Assembly (NCBI RefSeq): GCF_000147815.2
Contig: NC_015957.1
Location: 9,052,001 to 9,116,000, forward strand
Source: Streptomyces violaceusniger Tu 4113
GTDB lineage: Bacteria; Actinomycetota; Actinomycetes; Streptomycetales; Streptomycetaceae
DNA length: 64,000 bases
Direction: 5' to 3'
The translations under genes were made by a program, and so were the position numbers. Below, one piece after another: positions 27,511-36,000 of this stretch; position 1 is the stretch's first letter; each line of letters begins with the position of its first letter. The notes beneath the pieces were generated by a model. It searched no databases. It had not been told where the DNA came from and saw nothing but the letters and a program-made list of their open reading frames with translations.

Positions 27511-28449
27511 ATGACGGCATCCGAGCAGACGAAGACGGCCATCGTGTTCCCCGGTATGGGGCCCTCCGGCTTCTCCGAGGTGGGCAGGTTCCTGACGCTC
27601 GACCCGTTCGCCCGCAAGCGGCTCGCCGAGGCCGACGAGGCGCTGGGCTACTCGGTCTTCGACCGGCTCCGCGACTCCGAGGACGACTACTCAGAGGCCA
27701 CCCAGATCGCCTTCCTGGTGAACTCGATGGCCTCGGCGGACCGCGCGGAGCAGGAGCACGGACTGGTCCCGGACCTGTGCGTGGGCCCCAGCTTCGGGCA
27801 GAAGGCGGCCGCGGCGTACGGCAGTTCGCTGCCGTTCCCCGAGGTGGTGCGGCTCACCGCTGAGCTGGCCCGCTGTGAGCACGCGTACTTCGCCGAGGAG
27901 CACCAGGACGCGGTCACCCACACCTTCGTGCGCACTCCGCAGGAGAAGCTGACGGAGATTCTCACCGAGCTCGGCGAGCGCGGTGAGTGGTACGACTACT
28001 CCGGCTATCTCGACGACGGCTTCTTCATGGTCTCGCTGCGCGAGAAGGAGCTCGAGGGGTTCAAGAAGGCGATCAGCCAGGCCGGCGGCTACTCCATGTA
28101 CACCATGGTCCCGGCGGTGCACGCGCCCGCGTTCGCGGAGCTGCGGCGCCGGGCCGCCGAGGAGATCCTGCCGAAGTACGACATCCTCGATCCCAAGCTG
28201 CCCGTGGTCACCGACCAGGACGGCACCATCGTGACCTCGGCCGACGCGCTGCGCACGATGCTTCTGGACACCTTCGACCTGCCGATCCACTGGCCGAAGG
28301 TGGTGGACACGCTCAAGGGCGCCGGGGTGTCGAAGATGTACATCACCGGGCCGGACAACCTCTTCCACCGGCTGGACCGCACCAAGTCCAACTTCGAGGT
28401 GGTGACGGTGGGTCCGGGCAAGCGCTCGCGGCCCACGCGTAAGCGCTGA
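27511..28449 (+). CDS. Free-standing acyltransferase, likely starter-unit CoA:ACP transferase
   Basis: 312 residues of the FabD/malonyl-acyltransferase fold: N-terminal IVFPGMGPSG, the nucleophile elbow VGPSFGQKAAAYG (Ser94) and a second catalytic position PAVHAP (His204). The usual GHSxGE is changed to GPSFGQ. The arginine that holds a malonyl carboxylate is not evident, so a non-carboxylated acyl group is expected. In guanidinobutyryl-primed PKS pathways such an enzyme loads the starter from CoA onto the loading ACP. It is the last gene of the exporter operon and ends before a strong terminator. Confidence 0.85.
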   Translation: MTASEQTKTAIVFPGMGPSGFSEVGRFLTLDPFARKRLAEADEALGYSVFDRLRDSEDDYSEATQIAFLVNSMASADRAEQEHGLVPDLCVGPSFGQKAAAAYGSSLPFPEVVRLTAELARCEHAYFAEEHQDAVTHTFVRTPQEKLTEILTELGERGEWYDYSGYLDDGFFMVSLREKELEGFKKAISQAGGYSMYTMVPAVHAPAFAELRRRAAEEILPKYDILDPKLPVVTDQDGTIVTSADALRTMLLDTFDLPIHWPKVVDTLKGAGVSKMYITGPDNLFHRLDRTKSNFEVVTVGPGKRSRPTRKR

Positions 28450-28483
28450 TGACGGCGTAACACGCAGCGCGGCGATGCTCCGC

Positions 28484-28522
28484 CCAACGCCCCGTGACTC
28501 AACCGAGTCCACGGGGCGTTGG
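28484..28522. terminator. Strong hairpin terminator
   Basis: An almost perfect inverted repeat. CCAACGCCCCGT then GACTC (28484-28500) pairs with GAGTC then ACGGGGCGTTGG (28505-28522), with an AACC loop and one bulged base. It lies between the convergent acyltransferase and NB-ARC/TPR genes. Confidence 0.9.
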
Positions 28523-28563
28523 CGTGATCGGGATGTCCGAGGTGCGCCGTTCGCCCCCGCACC

Positions 28564-31275
28564 TCAGGGGTGGTTGCCGGTTTCCCGGAAGATGGCGAGC
28601 GCCTTCGTTCGGGCGTCGATGGCCTTCTTGAATCGCCGCCTCGCCAGCAGAGCGTTGCTGAGGTTGTGCAAGGCCAGACCCTCACGGTGGCGGTCGCCGG
28701 TTTCCCGGAAGATGGCGAGCGCCTTCGTCTGGACGTCGACGGCTTCCTTGAATCGCCCCGCCTTCGACAGAGTGGCGCCGAGGTTGTGCAACGCCAATCC
28801 TTCACGGTGGTGGTCGCCGAGTTCGCGGTAGATGGCCGCGGCCCGGGTGTGAGCCTCGAGCGCCTCACTCAACCGCCCCATCTCGCCCAGAGGCCGACCG
28901 AGATTGTTCAGCGCTTGGCTTTCACCATGGCGGTCACTGGTCTCACGGAAAATGGCGGCGGCCTGGGTGTGAGCATCGATGGCCTCGCCGAACCGTCCTA
29001 CCTCGACCAGAGCCAGGCCATGGTTGTTCAGCGCGATGCCTTCACGGTGGCGGTCGCCGACCTCACCGTAGATCGCGGCGGCCTTGGCGTGAGCGTCGAT
29101 GGCCTGGTCGAACCGCCGCAGCCCGACCAGAGCCCGGCCGAGGTTGTTGAACGCCAGTGCTTCACCGTAGCGGTCACCGTAGGTGCGAAAGATGGTGGCG
29201 GCCACCATATGGTATTCGCCGGCGCTTTCGAACTGCCGCAGCTCGGTCAGGACGCCGCCGGCGTTGTTCAGCGCATGGGCGGCATCCTGGCGGTTGCCCG
29301 TCTTACGGAAAATGGTGGCCGCCTGGGTATAGGCGTTGAGCGCATCCTCGAACCGCTGCAGCTTATTGAGAGTGATGCCGAGGTTGCTGAGCGCATGCCC
29401 TTCCCTCTTGCCGTCGCCGGCTTCGTGGAAAATGGTGACCGCCCGGGTATGCGCGGTGACGGCATCGTCGAACCGCCGCAGCTCGGTCAGCGCGCTGCCG
29501 AGATTCGTCAGCGCCCCCGCTTCACCGTCGCGGTCCCCGAGGTGGCGATAGACGATTGCGGCCTTGTCGTGGGCGTCGACGGCCTCGTCGAACCGCCGCA
29601 GCCCGGCAAAGGCAAGACCGAGCTGGTTCAGCGCCACCGCTTCACCGCAGCGATCACCGGACTCACGGCACATGGCCAGGGCCGACGTCGTGACCGTCAC
29701 CCAGTCATCAAAGGCATGGCTGTCGTGGAGGTACCGGGTAAGAGCGTCCGCAAGGTCGAAGCTGGTTTTCTGGAGGCCGAATCGCGGAGCTGCGGTGACG
29801 GTGGCGACGAGGTTGGGGCGTTCGGCGTCCAGCCAGGCCAGCGCGCCGTCGCGGTCGGGGAAACGGGACGAGGGGGCGCCGCGTCGCGTGTCCAGATGGG
29901 AGTCGGCGGCCTCCGCGGTGGCCTGGTAGTAGGCGAAGAGACGGGAGCGGGCCACATCACGTTCGTCGCTGGCGGCGTGGAGGCGGCCCTTCTCGTCGGC
30001 ATACAGGCGCACGAGGTCGTGAAACCGCCAGCGGCCCCAGACGTGTGCAGGTTCGAGCAGGTGGGCGCGGGCCAGGTCTTGCAGGAGTCCCTCCACCTCG
30101 TACAGGTCGTCGTCGGCAAGGTTGGCAGCGCTCTCGGTGGCAAGGTCGTCGCCAGGGTTGAGCGACAGCAACCGGAACAGGCGGGCCTGTTGGTGGCCGA
30201 GGTGCTGGTGGGAGAGATCGAAGGCAGCGCGTACCGCGCGCTCCTCGCGGCGGAGCCGGTCCAGCCGGCGGTGCTCCGCATCAAGGGCCAGAGCCAGGGA
30301 GGCCAGCGGCCGCTTGGGAGCATCAGCCAGTAGGGCGGTCGCGATACGCAGGGCCAGCGGCAGGCCGGCACAGAGCCGGGCGATGGCTTTCGCGTGCTCT
30401 GGCTCGTCCCGCACACGGGTGTCGCCAGGGCCAAGGCGGTTGTGCAGGGCTTGGTTCAGCAACTCGATGGAGGATCGCTCGTCAAGGACGTCGAGGTCGT
30501 GCAGACGAGCGTCGACGTCCAGAGTGTGACGGGAGGTGAGCAGAGCGGCGGTGGTGCCATCGGTGGGCAGTAGCGGCCGAGCTTGCTCCTCGTCGGAGGC
30601 GTTGTCGATGACGACCAGTATCCGCCGTCCCTGTTCCGCGAAGGCGGCCAGCACACTGCGATACAGCCGCGTGCGGTCCTGCAGACCGTCGGGGATGTGC
30701 TCGCCGGGCATTCCCAGAGCCCGTAACAGACCGTCCAGGGCGTGCTCTGGAGGCAGTCGGCGTTCCCTGTCGTAGCCGAACATGTCGACGAACAGCACGC
30801 CGCCGGGAAACCAGCCCGGCTCCTTCAACGCCCGGGTGGCTGTCTGTACGACCAGTTCGGTCTTGCCGACTCCGGCCATCCCCGCCACCGCCGCCATCAG
30901 CGGTGCTTTCCGCTGCTCCCTGCCGGGAGCGAGGCCCTCGAGTAATCGCTCCACCTGCTCCTCACGACCGGTGAAAGTGCCGGACGCCGGAGGGAGCGCG
31001 GACAGCGCCGGGGTGACCTGTGGCGGCAACTGTACGGTGATGTCCCGGCCCTGGATCACGGCGTGGAAGAACACACCACCATTGATTGTGTTCGACGCCG
31101 CCCCGCTCGCGCCGTCCCGCCCGATGGCATCTGCCTCGGCCATGCCGCTCAGCCCTGTGGCGACGGGCTCAGCCCCGTCCACGTCTGTCGCCCGAGCTCG
31201 CCACCGGCGCCGCCAGCCGGCGCCACCAGCAGCGTTTTCCCCGATATCGGATCCATCTCGCACCCCCGTTGGCAC
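28564..31275 (-). CDS. STAND NTPase: NB-ARC domain plus nine TPR repeats
   Basis: 903 residues from the GTG at 31275 (an ATG at 31143 is a possible later start). The N-terminal ~45 residues are low-complexity; a conserved NTINGGVFFHAVIQGRDI segment follows. An NB-ARC ATPase has P-loop AGMAGVGKTELV (about residues 130-141) and a Walker B-like RRILVVIDNASDE. A winged-helix/helical part follows, then nine 40-residue TPR repeats (GDRhreGxALNNLGxAL pattern) to the C-terminus. STAND proteins of this build act as signal sensors, and some act in phage defence. This one has no DNA-binding domain and no recognised effector domain. Function unknown. Confidence 0.85.
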   Translation of the reverse strand: MPTGVRDGSDIGENAAGGAGWRRRWRARATDVDGAEPVATGLSGMAEADAIGRDGASGAASNTINGGVFFHAVIQGRDITVQLPPQVTPALSALPPASGTFTGREEQVERLLEGLAPGREQRKAPLMAAVAGMAGVGKTELVVQTATRALKEPGWFPGGVLFVDMFGYDRERRLPPEHALDGLLRALGMPGEHIPDGLQDRTRLYRSVLAAFAEQGRRILVVIDNASDEEQARPLLPTDGTTAALLTSRHTLDVDARLHDLDVLDERSSIELLNQALHNRLGPGDTRVRDEPEHAKAIARLCAGLPLALRIATALLADAPKRPLASLALALDAEHRRLDRLRREERAVRAAFDLSHQHLGHQQARLFRLLSLNPGDDLATESAANLADDDLYEVEGLLQDLARAHLLEPAHVWGRWRFHDLVRLYADEKGRLHAASDERDVARSRLFAYYQATAEAADSHLDTRRGAPSSRFPDRDGALAWLDAERPNLVATVTAAPRFGLQKTSFDLADALTRYLHDSHAFDDWVTVTTSALAMCRESGDRCGEAVALNQLGLAFAGLRRFDEAVDAHDKAAIVYRHLGDRDGEAGALTNLGSALTELRRFDDAVTAHTRAVTIFHEAGDGKREGHALSNLGITLNKLQRFEDALNAYTQAATIFRKTGNRQDAAHALNNAGGVLTELRQFESAGEYHMVAATIFRTYGDRYGEALAFNNLGRALVGLRRFDQAIDAHAKAAAIYGEVGDRHREGIALNNHGLALVEVGRFGEAIDAHTQAAAIFRETSDRHGESQALNNLGRPLGEMGRLSEALEAHTRAAAIYRELGDHHREGLALHNLGATLSKAGRFKEAVDVQTKALAIFRETGDRHREGLALHNLSNALLARRRFKKAIDARTKALAIFRETGNHP
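28576..29658 (-). repeat. Nine 120-bp repeats encoding TPR units
   Basis: A 120-base periodicity at DNA level inside the STAND gene. Each unit encodes a helix pair with A-L-N-N-L-G and F-D-E-A-x-D-A-H-T-K-A-A-A-I-(Y/F) consensus. Neighbouring units are similar enough to allow unequal recombination. Confidence 0.8.
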
Positions 31276-31309
31276 ATCGATTGCTCACCGACGGTAAACA
31301 CAATAGAGG

Positions 31310-31336
31310 GATCGGCCCCCGGTCCGGGGGCCGATC
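31310..31336. terminator. Hairpin terminator between DUF397 and STAND genes
   Basis: GATCGGCCCCC (31310-31320) pairs with GGGGGCCGATC (31326-31336) around a 5-base loop. It separates the XRE/DUF397 operon from the STAND gene downstream on the minus strand. Confidence 0.85.
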
Positions 31337-31362
31337 GCTTCGGTGGCTGGTTGCCGGCCGGG

Positions 31363-31572
31363 TCAGGTGGTGGGGAAGTCCCCGCGCCTGACGGCGGAGA
31401 CGAACGACGACCAGGCGGTCGGCTCGAACATGAGCGCCGGGCCGTGCGGGTCCTTGCTGTCACGGACGGGGACCACGCCGCGCGAGGCGACGAGGTTGGC
31501 GGCGATCTCTATACACTGGCCGCCGTTGTTGCTGTAGGAGGACTTGAACCAACGGGGGGATTCGGTCGTCAT
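31363..31572 (-). CDS. DUF397-domain protein
   Basis: 69 residues: PRWFKSSYSNNGGQCIEIA, then VPVRDSKDPHGPALMFEPTAWSSFVSAVRRGDF. This is the standard DUF397 pattern that accompanies XRE/DUF5753 regulators throughout Streptomyces (the WhiJ-like family pair). Its ATG overlaps the XRE stop by 4 bases, so both are made together. DUF397 partners are thought to antagonise or modify the paired regulator. Confidence 0.92.
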   Translation of the reverse strand: MTTESPRWFKSSYSNNGGQCIEIAANLVASRGVVPVRDSKDPHGPALMFEPTAWSSFVSAVRRGDFPTT

Positions 31573-32402
31573 GGAGTGCCCTTCCGCAACTGGCTGATTA
31601 TGGCTACAGACTGAGCCTGAGAAGGCGCTTCGGCCTGTAGCTGATGGTAGGCCGCCAGCATGGGCAGGACGAACCTGCCGTCACGTTCCAGATGCCCCCG
31701 CTGGGCGGACTCGGCATACGACATGAGCGACCGGTCCGACATCGTGAGGATGGTGACCGGCAGGTCGAACGGACGGCGAGCCCCCATGCTGAACGGAGCG
31801 ACCTGGAGCACGGTGTTCGGCAGCTCGGCGAACTCGATCAGCCGCTCCAACTGGGCATTCATGACGGCGGGTTCACCGACCGGCCGACGCAGACAGCTTT
31901 CATCCAGCACCGCCGAGATCAGCGGCGGGGGCGTCCGGACAAGCGCGGTCTGCCGCTCCGCGACGAGCGTGACCCGCTCCTCCGCCTGCTCGGTTGCGAT
32001 GGTCCCCCGCTTGACGGTGCTGTCCGCCAACACCGCCGCGTAGTCCGGCGTCTGGAGCAGACCGGGGATGACGCCCACTTCGTACAGCCGGATCTCCGCT
32101 GCGCGCCCCTCATGGTCGACGAACTCCGGGAACCCTTCCAGCAGGCTGCCGTGGCGGATCTCGCGGAACTGGCGCTCAAAGGTGTCCTCACCCTCGATAC
32201 CGAAGGCTCGGTCTGCGCTGCGCGAGAAACGGAGGGTTGGAGGTTTACGACCATTTTCGACGGCTGATACATGCACACTGGAGTATTCCGCACGTGCGGC
32301 AAGGTCCTCTTGAGTCCAGCCACGAGCCTCCCGCAGGCTCCGTAACCGCGCCCCGTAGGCCGCCTCGGGCGAGGCGTCCGGGTTCAACTCGTTCTTGTTC
32401 AC
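31569..32402 (-). CDS. XRE-family regulator with DUF5753 (WhiJ-like)
   Basis: 277 residues from the GTG at 32402 (VNKNELNPDASPEAAYGARL); a longer frame runs to 32453. The start was chosen because family members typically begin just here. The N-terminal helix-turn-helix carries LREARGWTQEDLAARAEYSSVHVSAVENG. The C-terminal DUF5753 (LYEVGVIPGLLQTPDYA, LIEFAELPNTVLQVAPFSMGARR) is the typical ligand-binding-like half. The divergent small-gene promoter with a palindrome at 32478-32493 lies about 80 bases away. It probably controls development or neighbouring genes. Confidence 0.88.
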   Translation of the reverse strand: MNKNELNPDASPEAAYGARLRSLREARGWTQEDLAARAEYSSVHVSAVENGRKPPTLRFSRSADRAFGIEGEDTFERQFREIRHGSLLEGFPEFVDHEGRAAEIRLYEVGVIPGLLQTPDYAAVLADSTVKRGTIATEQAEERVTLVAERQTALVRTPPPLISAVLDESCLRRPVGEPAVMNAQLERLIEFAELPNTVLQVAPFSMGARRPFDLPVTILTMSDRSLMSYAESAQRGHLERDGRFVLPMLAAYHQLQAEAPSQAQSVAIISQLRKGTP

Positions 32403-32477
32403 AGGTCGTCCCGAGCCTTCCATCCTGTGCTGACACGTTGAACGGCTCTCCACAGTAGGCCACGCTGAACTCGCTTG

Positions 32478-32493
32478 GTAGTGGAATCACTAC
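32478..32493. promoter_or_regulatory. Palindromic operator candidate
   Basis: GTAGTG-GAAT-CACTAC, a perfect 6-base inverted repeat 16-30 bases before the small gene at 32509 and between the divergent XRE gene and the small-gene pair. Plausible binding site for the XRE regulator; inference only. Confidence 0.4.
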
Positions 32494-32508
32494 AGAGAGG
32501 AGTGGCCG

Positions 32509-32820
32509 GTGGCCAGCAAGACCACGGCGTGCCAGAAAGGGTGCGCACTGTGCACCACCCCCGGCGACTTCGGGCCCCACACCCCCACCGAGCCACGCTC
32601 GGGCCTGTGCCCCGCGTGCGTCGCGGCCGGAAAGCCCACCCGCGACGGCCTCGAACAGGCCGTGGTGATCGTCGCCGGACAGACCCTCACGGGAGCCGAA
32701 ACCCTCGACCTGGCCGATGCCACGCCCGAAGAACTGGCCTACCACCTCGGCGCGGTGAAACGAAGCCTGCGCAGCCTGCTCCAACTCCTCGCCCCCGTAC
32801 CGGGAGGGGAGGACCGCTGA
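32509..32820 (+). CDS. Small protein with two CxxC motifs
   Basis: 103 residues, GTG start with GAGAGGAG 6-7 bases upstream. The N-terminus has C8, C12, C15 (CQKGCALC) and a second C-P-A-C pair about 20 residues later, consistent with a zinc ribbon. The C-terminal half (LADATPEELAYHLGAVKRSLRSLLQLL) is helical. I do not recognise the family. It is adjacent to and divergent from the XRE regulator. Confidence 0.65.
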   Translation: MASKTTACQKGCALCTTPGDFGPHTPTEPRSGLCPACVAAGKPTRDGLEQAVVIVAGQTLTGAETLDLADATPEELAYHLGAVKRSLRSLLQLLAPVPGGEDR

Positions 32821-33035
32821 TGGCCGACAACCAGCCTGACCGAGACGAACGGCCGAAGATGACGATGCGCGTCTACACCGTGGCGCGCAACGGCATCGTC
32901 ACCACCCGGCGCGCGATGGTGACCGTCCTCGAGGGGAAGCAGAGCGACACCTACTCATTGGGACAAGCGTGGCCGCCATGCCAGTGCCCCCGCCATCGCG
33001 ACCACAACAACCCCGGCCGATTCAGGCTCCTCTGA
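32820..33035 (+). CDS. Small hypothetical protein
   Basis: 71 residues; its ATG overlaps the upstream stop by one base (TGATG), so it is translationally coupled. The N-terminus is charged (MADNQPDRDERPK); the middle MRVYTVARNGIVTTRRAMVTV looks like a small beta-rich fold. The C-terminus has PPCQCPRHRDH (C-x-C with two H), possibly metal-binding. No family recognised. Confidence 0.55.
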   Translation: MADNQPDRDERPKMTMRVYTVARNGIVTTRRAMVTVLEGKQSDTYSLGQAWPPCQCPRHRDHNNPGRFRLL

Positions 33036-33043
33036 ACACGACG

Positions 33044-33082
33044 ACGGCCTGTTGGCACCCCTGTGGGGTGCCAACAGGCCGT
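33044..33082. terminator. Perfect 18-bp hairpin terminator
   Basis: ACGGCCTGTTGGCACCCC (33044-33061) and GGGGTGCCAACAGGCCGT (33065-33082) pair perfectly around a TGT loop. It ends both the small-gene pair (stop 33035) and the leftward PKS operon (stop 33094). Confidence 0.93.
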
Positions 33083-33093
33083 CCGACCGTCCG

Positions 33094-36000
33094 TCAGGAC
33101 AGCCAGTCCGCCACGGCCCGGGCCGTCGTCCCGGCGTGCTCCTCCATCATGGTGAAGTGGTTCCCCGGCACATCGAGCGCGGTGTGCGGGAGCTGCCAGT
33201 ACGACCGCCAGTCGCCGTCGCGGGACCAGTCGAAGAGCCGCTCCCCGGCCCGGACCAGCAGCGTCGGCGTCTTGACCTCCTTGGGCCGCCACTGGCCGAA
33301 CAGCCGGAAGTAGGCGCCCATGGCCAGCAGCCGGGTGTCGTCCACCGGCACCTGGCCGGCGCTGCGCTCGTCCATCCCGGCGCTCAGCCCGGGCTGGAGG
33401 GCCACGGCCGCGTCCCGGTCGTGCGAGTAGATGTCGAGCAGGACGACCGCGTCCGGGAAGACCCCGGTGCTCTCCAGCCGCGCGGCCACCTCATGGGCGA
33501 GCAGCCCGCCCGAGGAGTGGCCCAGCAGCACGAACGGCGCCCCGTCGGTCTCCCGCAGCACCGCCTCGGCCTGCGCCTCGATCACCGCCTCCGGGTTGGC
33601 CGGGAGCCGCTCCCCGGCGACGAAGCCGGGGTTGCCCAGCGCGAGGACGTCCCGGTGGCCGCGGAATCCGGCGGCGAACCGCGCGTACTGGTGCGGGCCG
33701 CCGATCGACAGGATCGAGGAGAAGCACACCAGCGCGGGCCCGGTCTCCCCGCGCGACAGCCGCACCAGCGCGGGCGCCTTGTCCAGCTCGGTGGCGCGTC
33801 CGAACGAGGGCCGGAACCGCGAGACGTCCATCAGCAGCCGGGTGAACTCCTCCTGCTTGCCGAGCTGTCCGGCCTCCCGCATCATCGCGCCGAACACGGC
33901 CGACGGCTCCGCGCCCGCCGCCTCCTCGCGCGCCGCGTCCGAGACCGCACCGCCCTCGGCGGCCACCGAACCGGCGAGCTGCGCGAGCAACTGCCGGCCG
34001 ACCAGCTCGGGCGTCGGGTGGTCGAACAGCAGCGTCGGGGCCAGCCGCAGCCCGCTCGCGGCGTTCAGCCGGTTGCGCAGCTCGACGGCGGTCAGCGAGT
34101 CGAAACCCTGCTCCAGGAAGCCACGCGTGGCCCCCACCGCCTCCGCGTCCGGGAAGCCGAGGACCGCGGCGGCCTGGCCGCGGACCAGGTCCAGCACGGC
34201 CTTCTCGCGCTCCGCCTCGGCCAGCCCGGCCAGCCGCCGCGCCAGCGAGGGGCCGCCCGTGTCGGCCGCACCGGCGGCGACGGTACGCCGCCGGGCCGGA
34301 GCCCGGACCAGCCCGCGGAACACGGCGGGCAGCCCACCCTCGGCGGCCTGCTCGCGCAGCGGCGCGGTGTCCAGGTGCAGCGGTACGAGCACCGCCTCAC
34401 CGCCGACCGTGCACGCCGTGTCGAACAGCTCCAGACCGTCCCGCGAGGACAGCGGCGCCATCCCGGAGCGCTCCATCCGGGCCACGTCCGCGTCCGCCAT
34501 CCCGCCGGTCATCGCACTGCGCTGCTCCCACAGGCCCCAGGCCAGCGAGAGCGCGGGCAGTCCGGCGGAGCGGCGGTGCGCGGCCAGGGCGTCCAGGAAG
34601 GTGTTGGCCGCCGCGTAGTTGGCCTGGCCCGGCGCGCCGAAGGTACCGGCGGCGGACGAGAACAGTACGAACGCGGAGAGGTCAAGATCGCGGGTCAGCT
34701 CGTGCAGATTGTGCGCCGCGGCCACCTTCGGCCGGAAGACCGTGTCGATCCGGTCCGGGGTGAGCGTGGGCAGCAGCCCGTCGTCCAGCACACCCGCGGT
34801 GTGCACGACGGCGGTGAGCGGATGCTCCGGATCCACCTCGGCCAGCAGCATCGACAGCGCCTCGCGGTCGGCCACATCGCAGGCCGCGACGCTCACCCGG
34901 GCGCCCAGCGCGGTCAGTTCGCCGACCAGCTCGGGCATCCCCGGGGCGCGCTGTCCGCGGCGGCTGTTGAGCAGCAGCTGCCGCACCCCGCGCTCGGCCA
35001 CCAGATGGCGGGCGAGCTGTCCGCCGAGGACACCGGTGGCGCCGGTGATCAGGACCGTGCCGTCCGGGTCGAATTCCGGGAGCCCCTGCGGCGCCCGGCC
35101 CTCGCTCTGCTGCTCCTCGTTCTGCTCCTGGGTGGCGACCCGGGCCAGCCGGGGCGCGTGCAGGGCGCCCGCGCGGACGGCGAGCTGCGGCTCCCCGCCG
35201 GTCACGGCCGCCGTCAGCAGATCGGCCGAGGTCTCCTCACCGTCCAGGTCGAGCAGCAGGAAACGGTCCGGGTTCTCGGTCTGGGCGGTGCGGATCAGGC
35301 CCCATACGGCCGACCGCGGCAGGTCGTGCACCTCGGCCTCCGGGGACGTGGCGACCGCGCGCCGGGTGACGAACGCCAGCCGCGCCCCGGCGAGGCCCTC
35401 CTCCGCGAGCCACGACAGCGCGCTGTCCAGCGCGGCGTGCGTGGCCAGCCGGGCGCCCTCCGCCACATCGCCGCCCCCGGCGGGGCCGGTGTGCGGGAGG
35501 AGGACGACGTCCGGCCGGGGGCTGCCCGAGGCCACCACGGCCGCGAGTTCGGCCAGGTCGGCGAAGACGGCGCAGTCGGCACCGGCGGACTCCAGCGCGG
35601 CGACGAGCCCGAGGGCGTCCGTGCCCTGCGCGGCGTCCTGGCCGGCGCTGTTCGCCGCGTCCAGGCCGGCGCTGTTCGCCGTGTCCAGGCCGGTGCTGTT
35701 CGCCGTGTCCAGGCCGGTGCTGTTCGCGGCATCCTGGCCGACCAGGGCCCAGCGGAGGGTCCCGGGCGCCGCCGAAGGCGCCGGGACCGGCGCCCACTCC
35801 AGCCGGAACAGCGAGTCGTGGTAGGTCACCTGGGCCGCGCGCAGTTGCTCCGGGGCGATACGCCGCAGCACCAGGGAGTCCACCGACGCGACCGCGCCGC
35901 CGTTCTCGTCCGCGACGGTGAGGGCCACCGTGTCCGGCCCGGCCGGGGCGATCCGTACGCGCAGCGCCGTGGCGCCCGCCGCGTGGAGGGTGACCCCGGT

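Noticed and set aside
28576..29658. CRISPR-like repeat array
   Set aside because: The 120-base periodicity is coding TPR repeats in a single frame, without spacers or cas genes.
33150..33530. Calling the terminal thioesterase a macrocyclase
   Set aside because: The catalytic motifs show an active TE but cannot distinguish macrolactone formation from hydrolysis.
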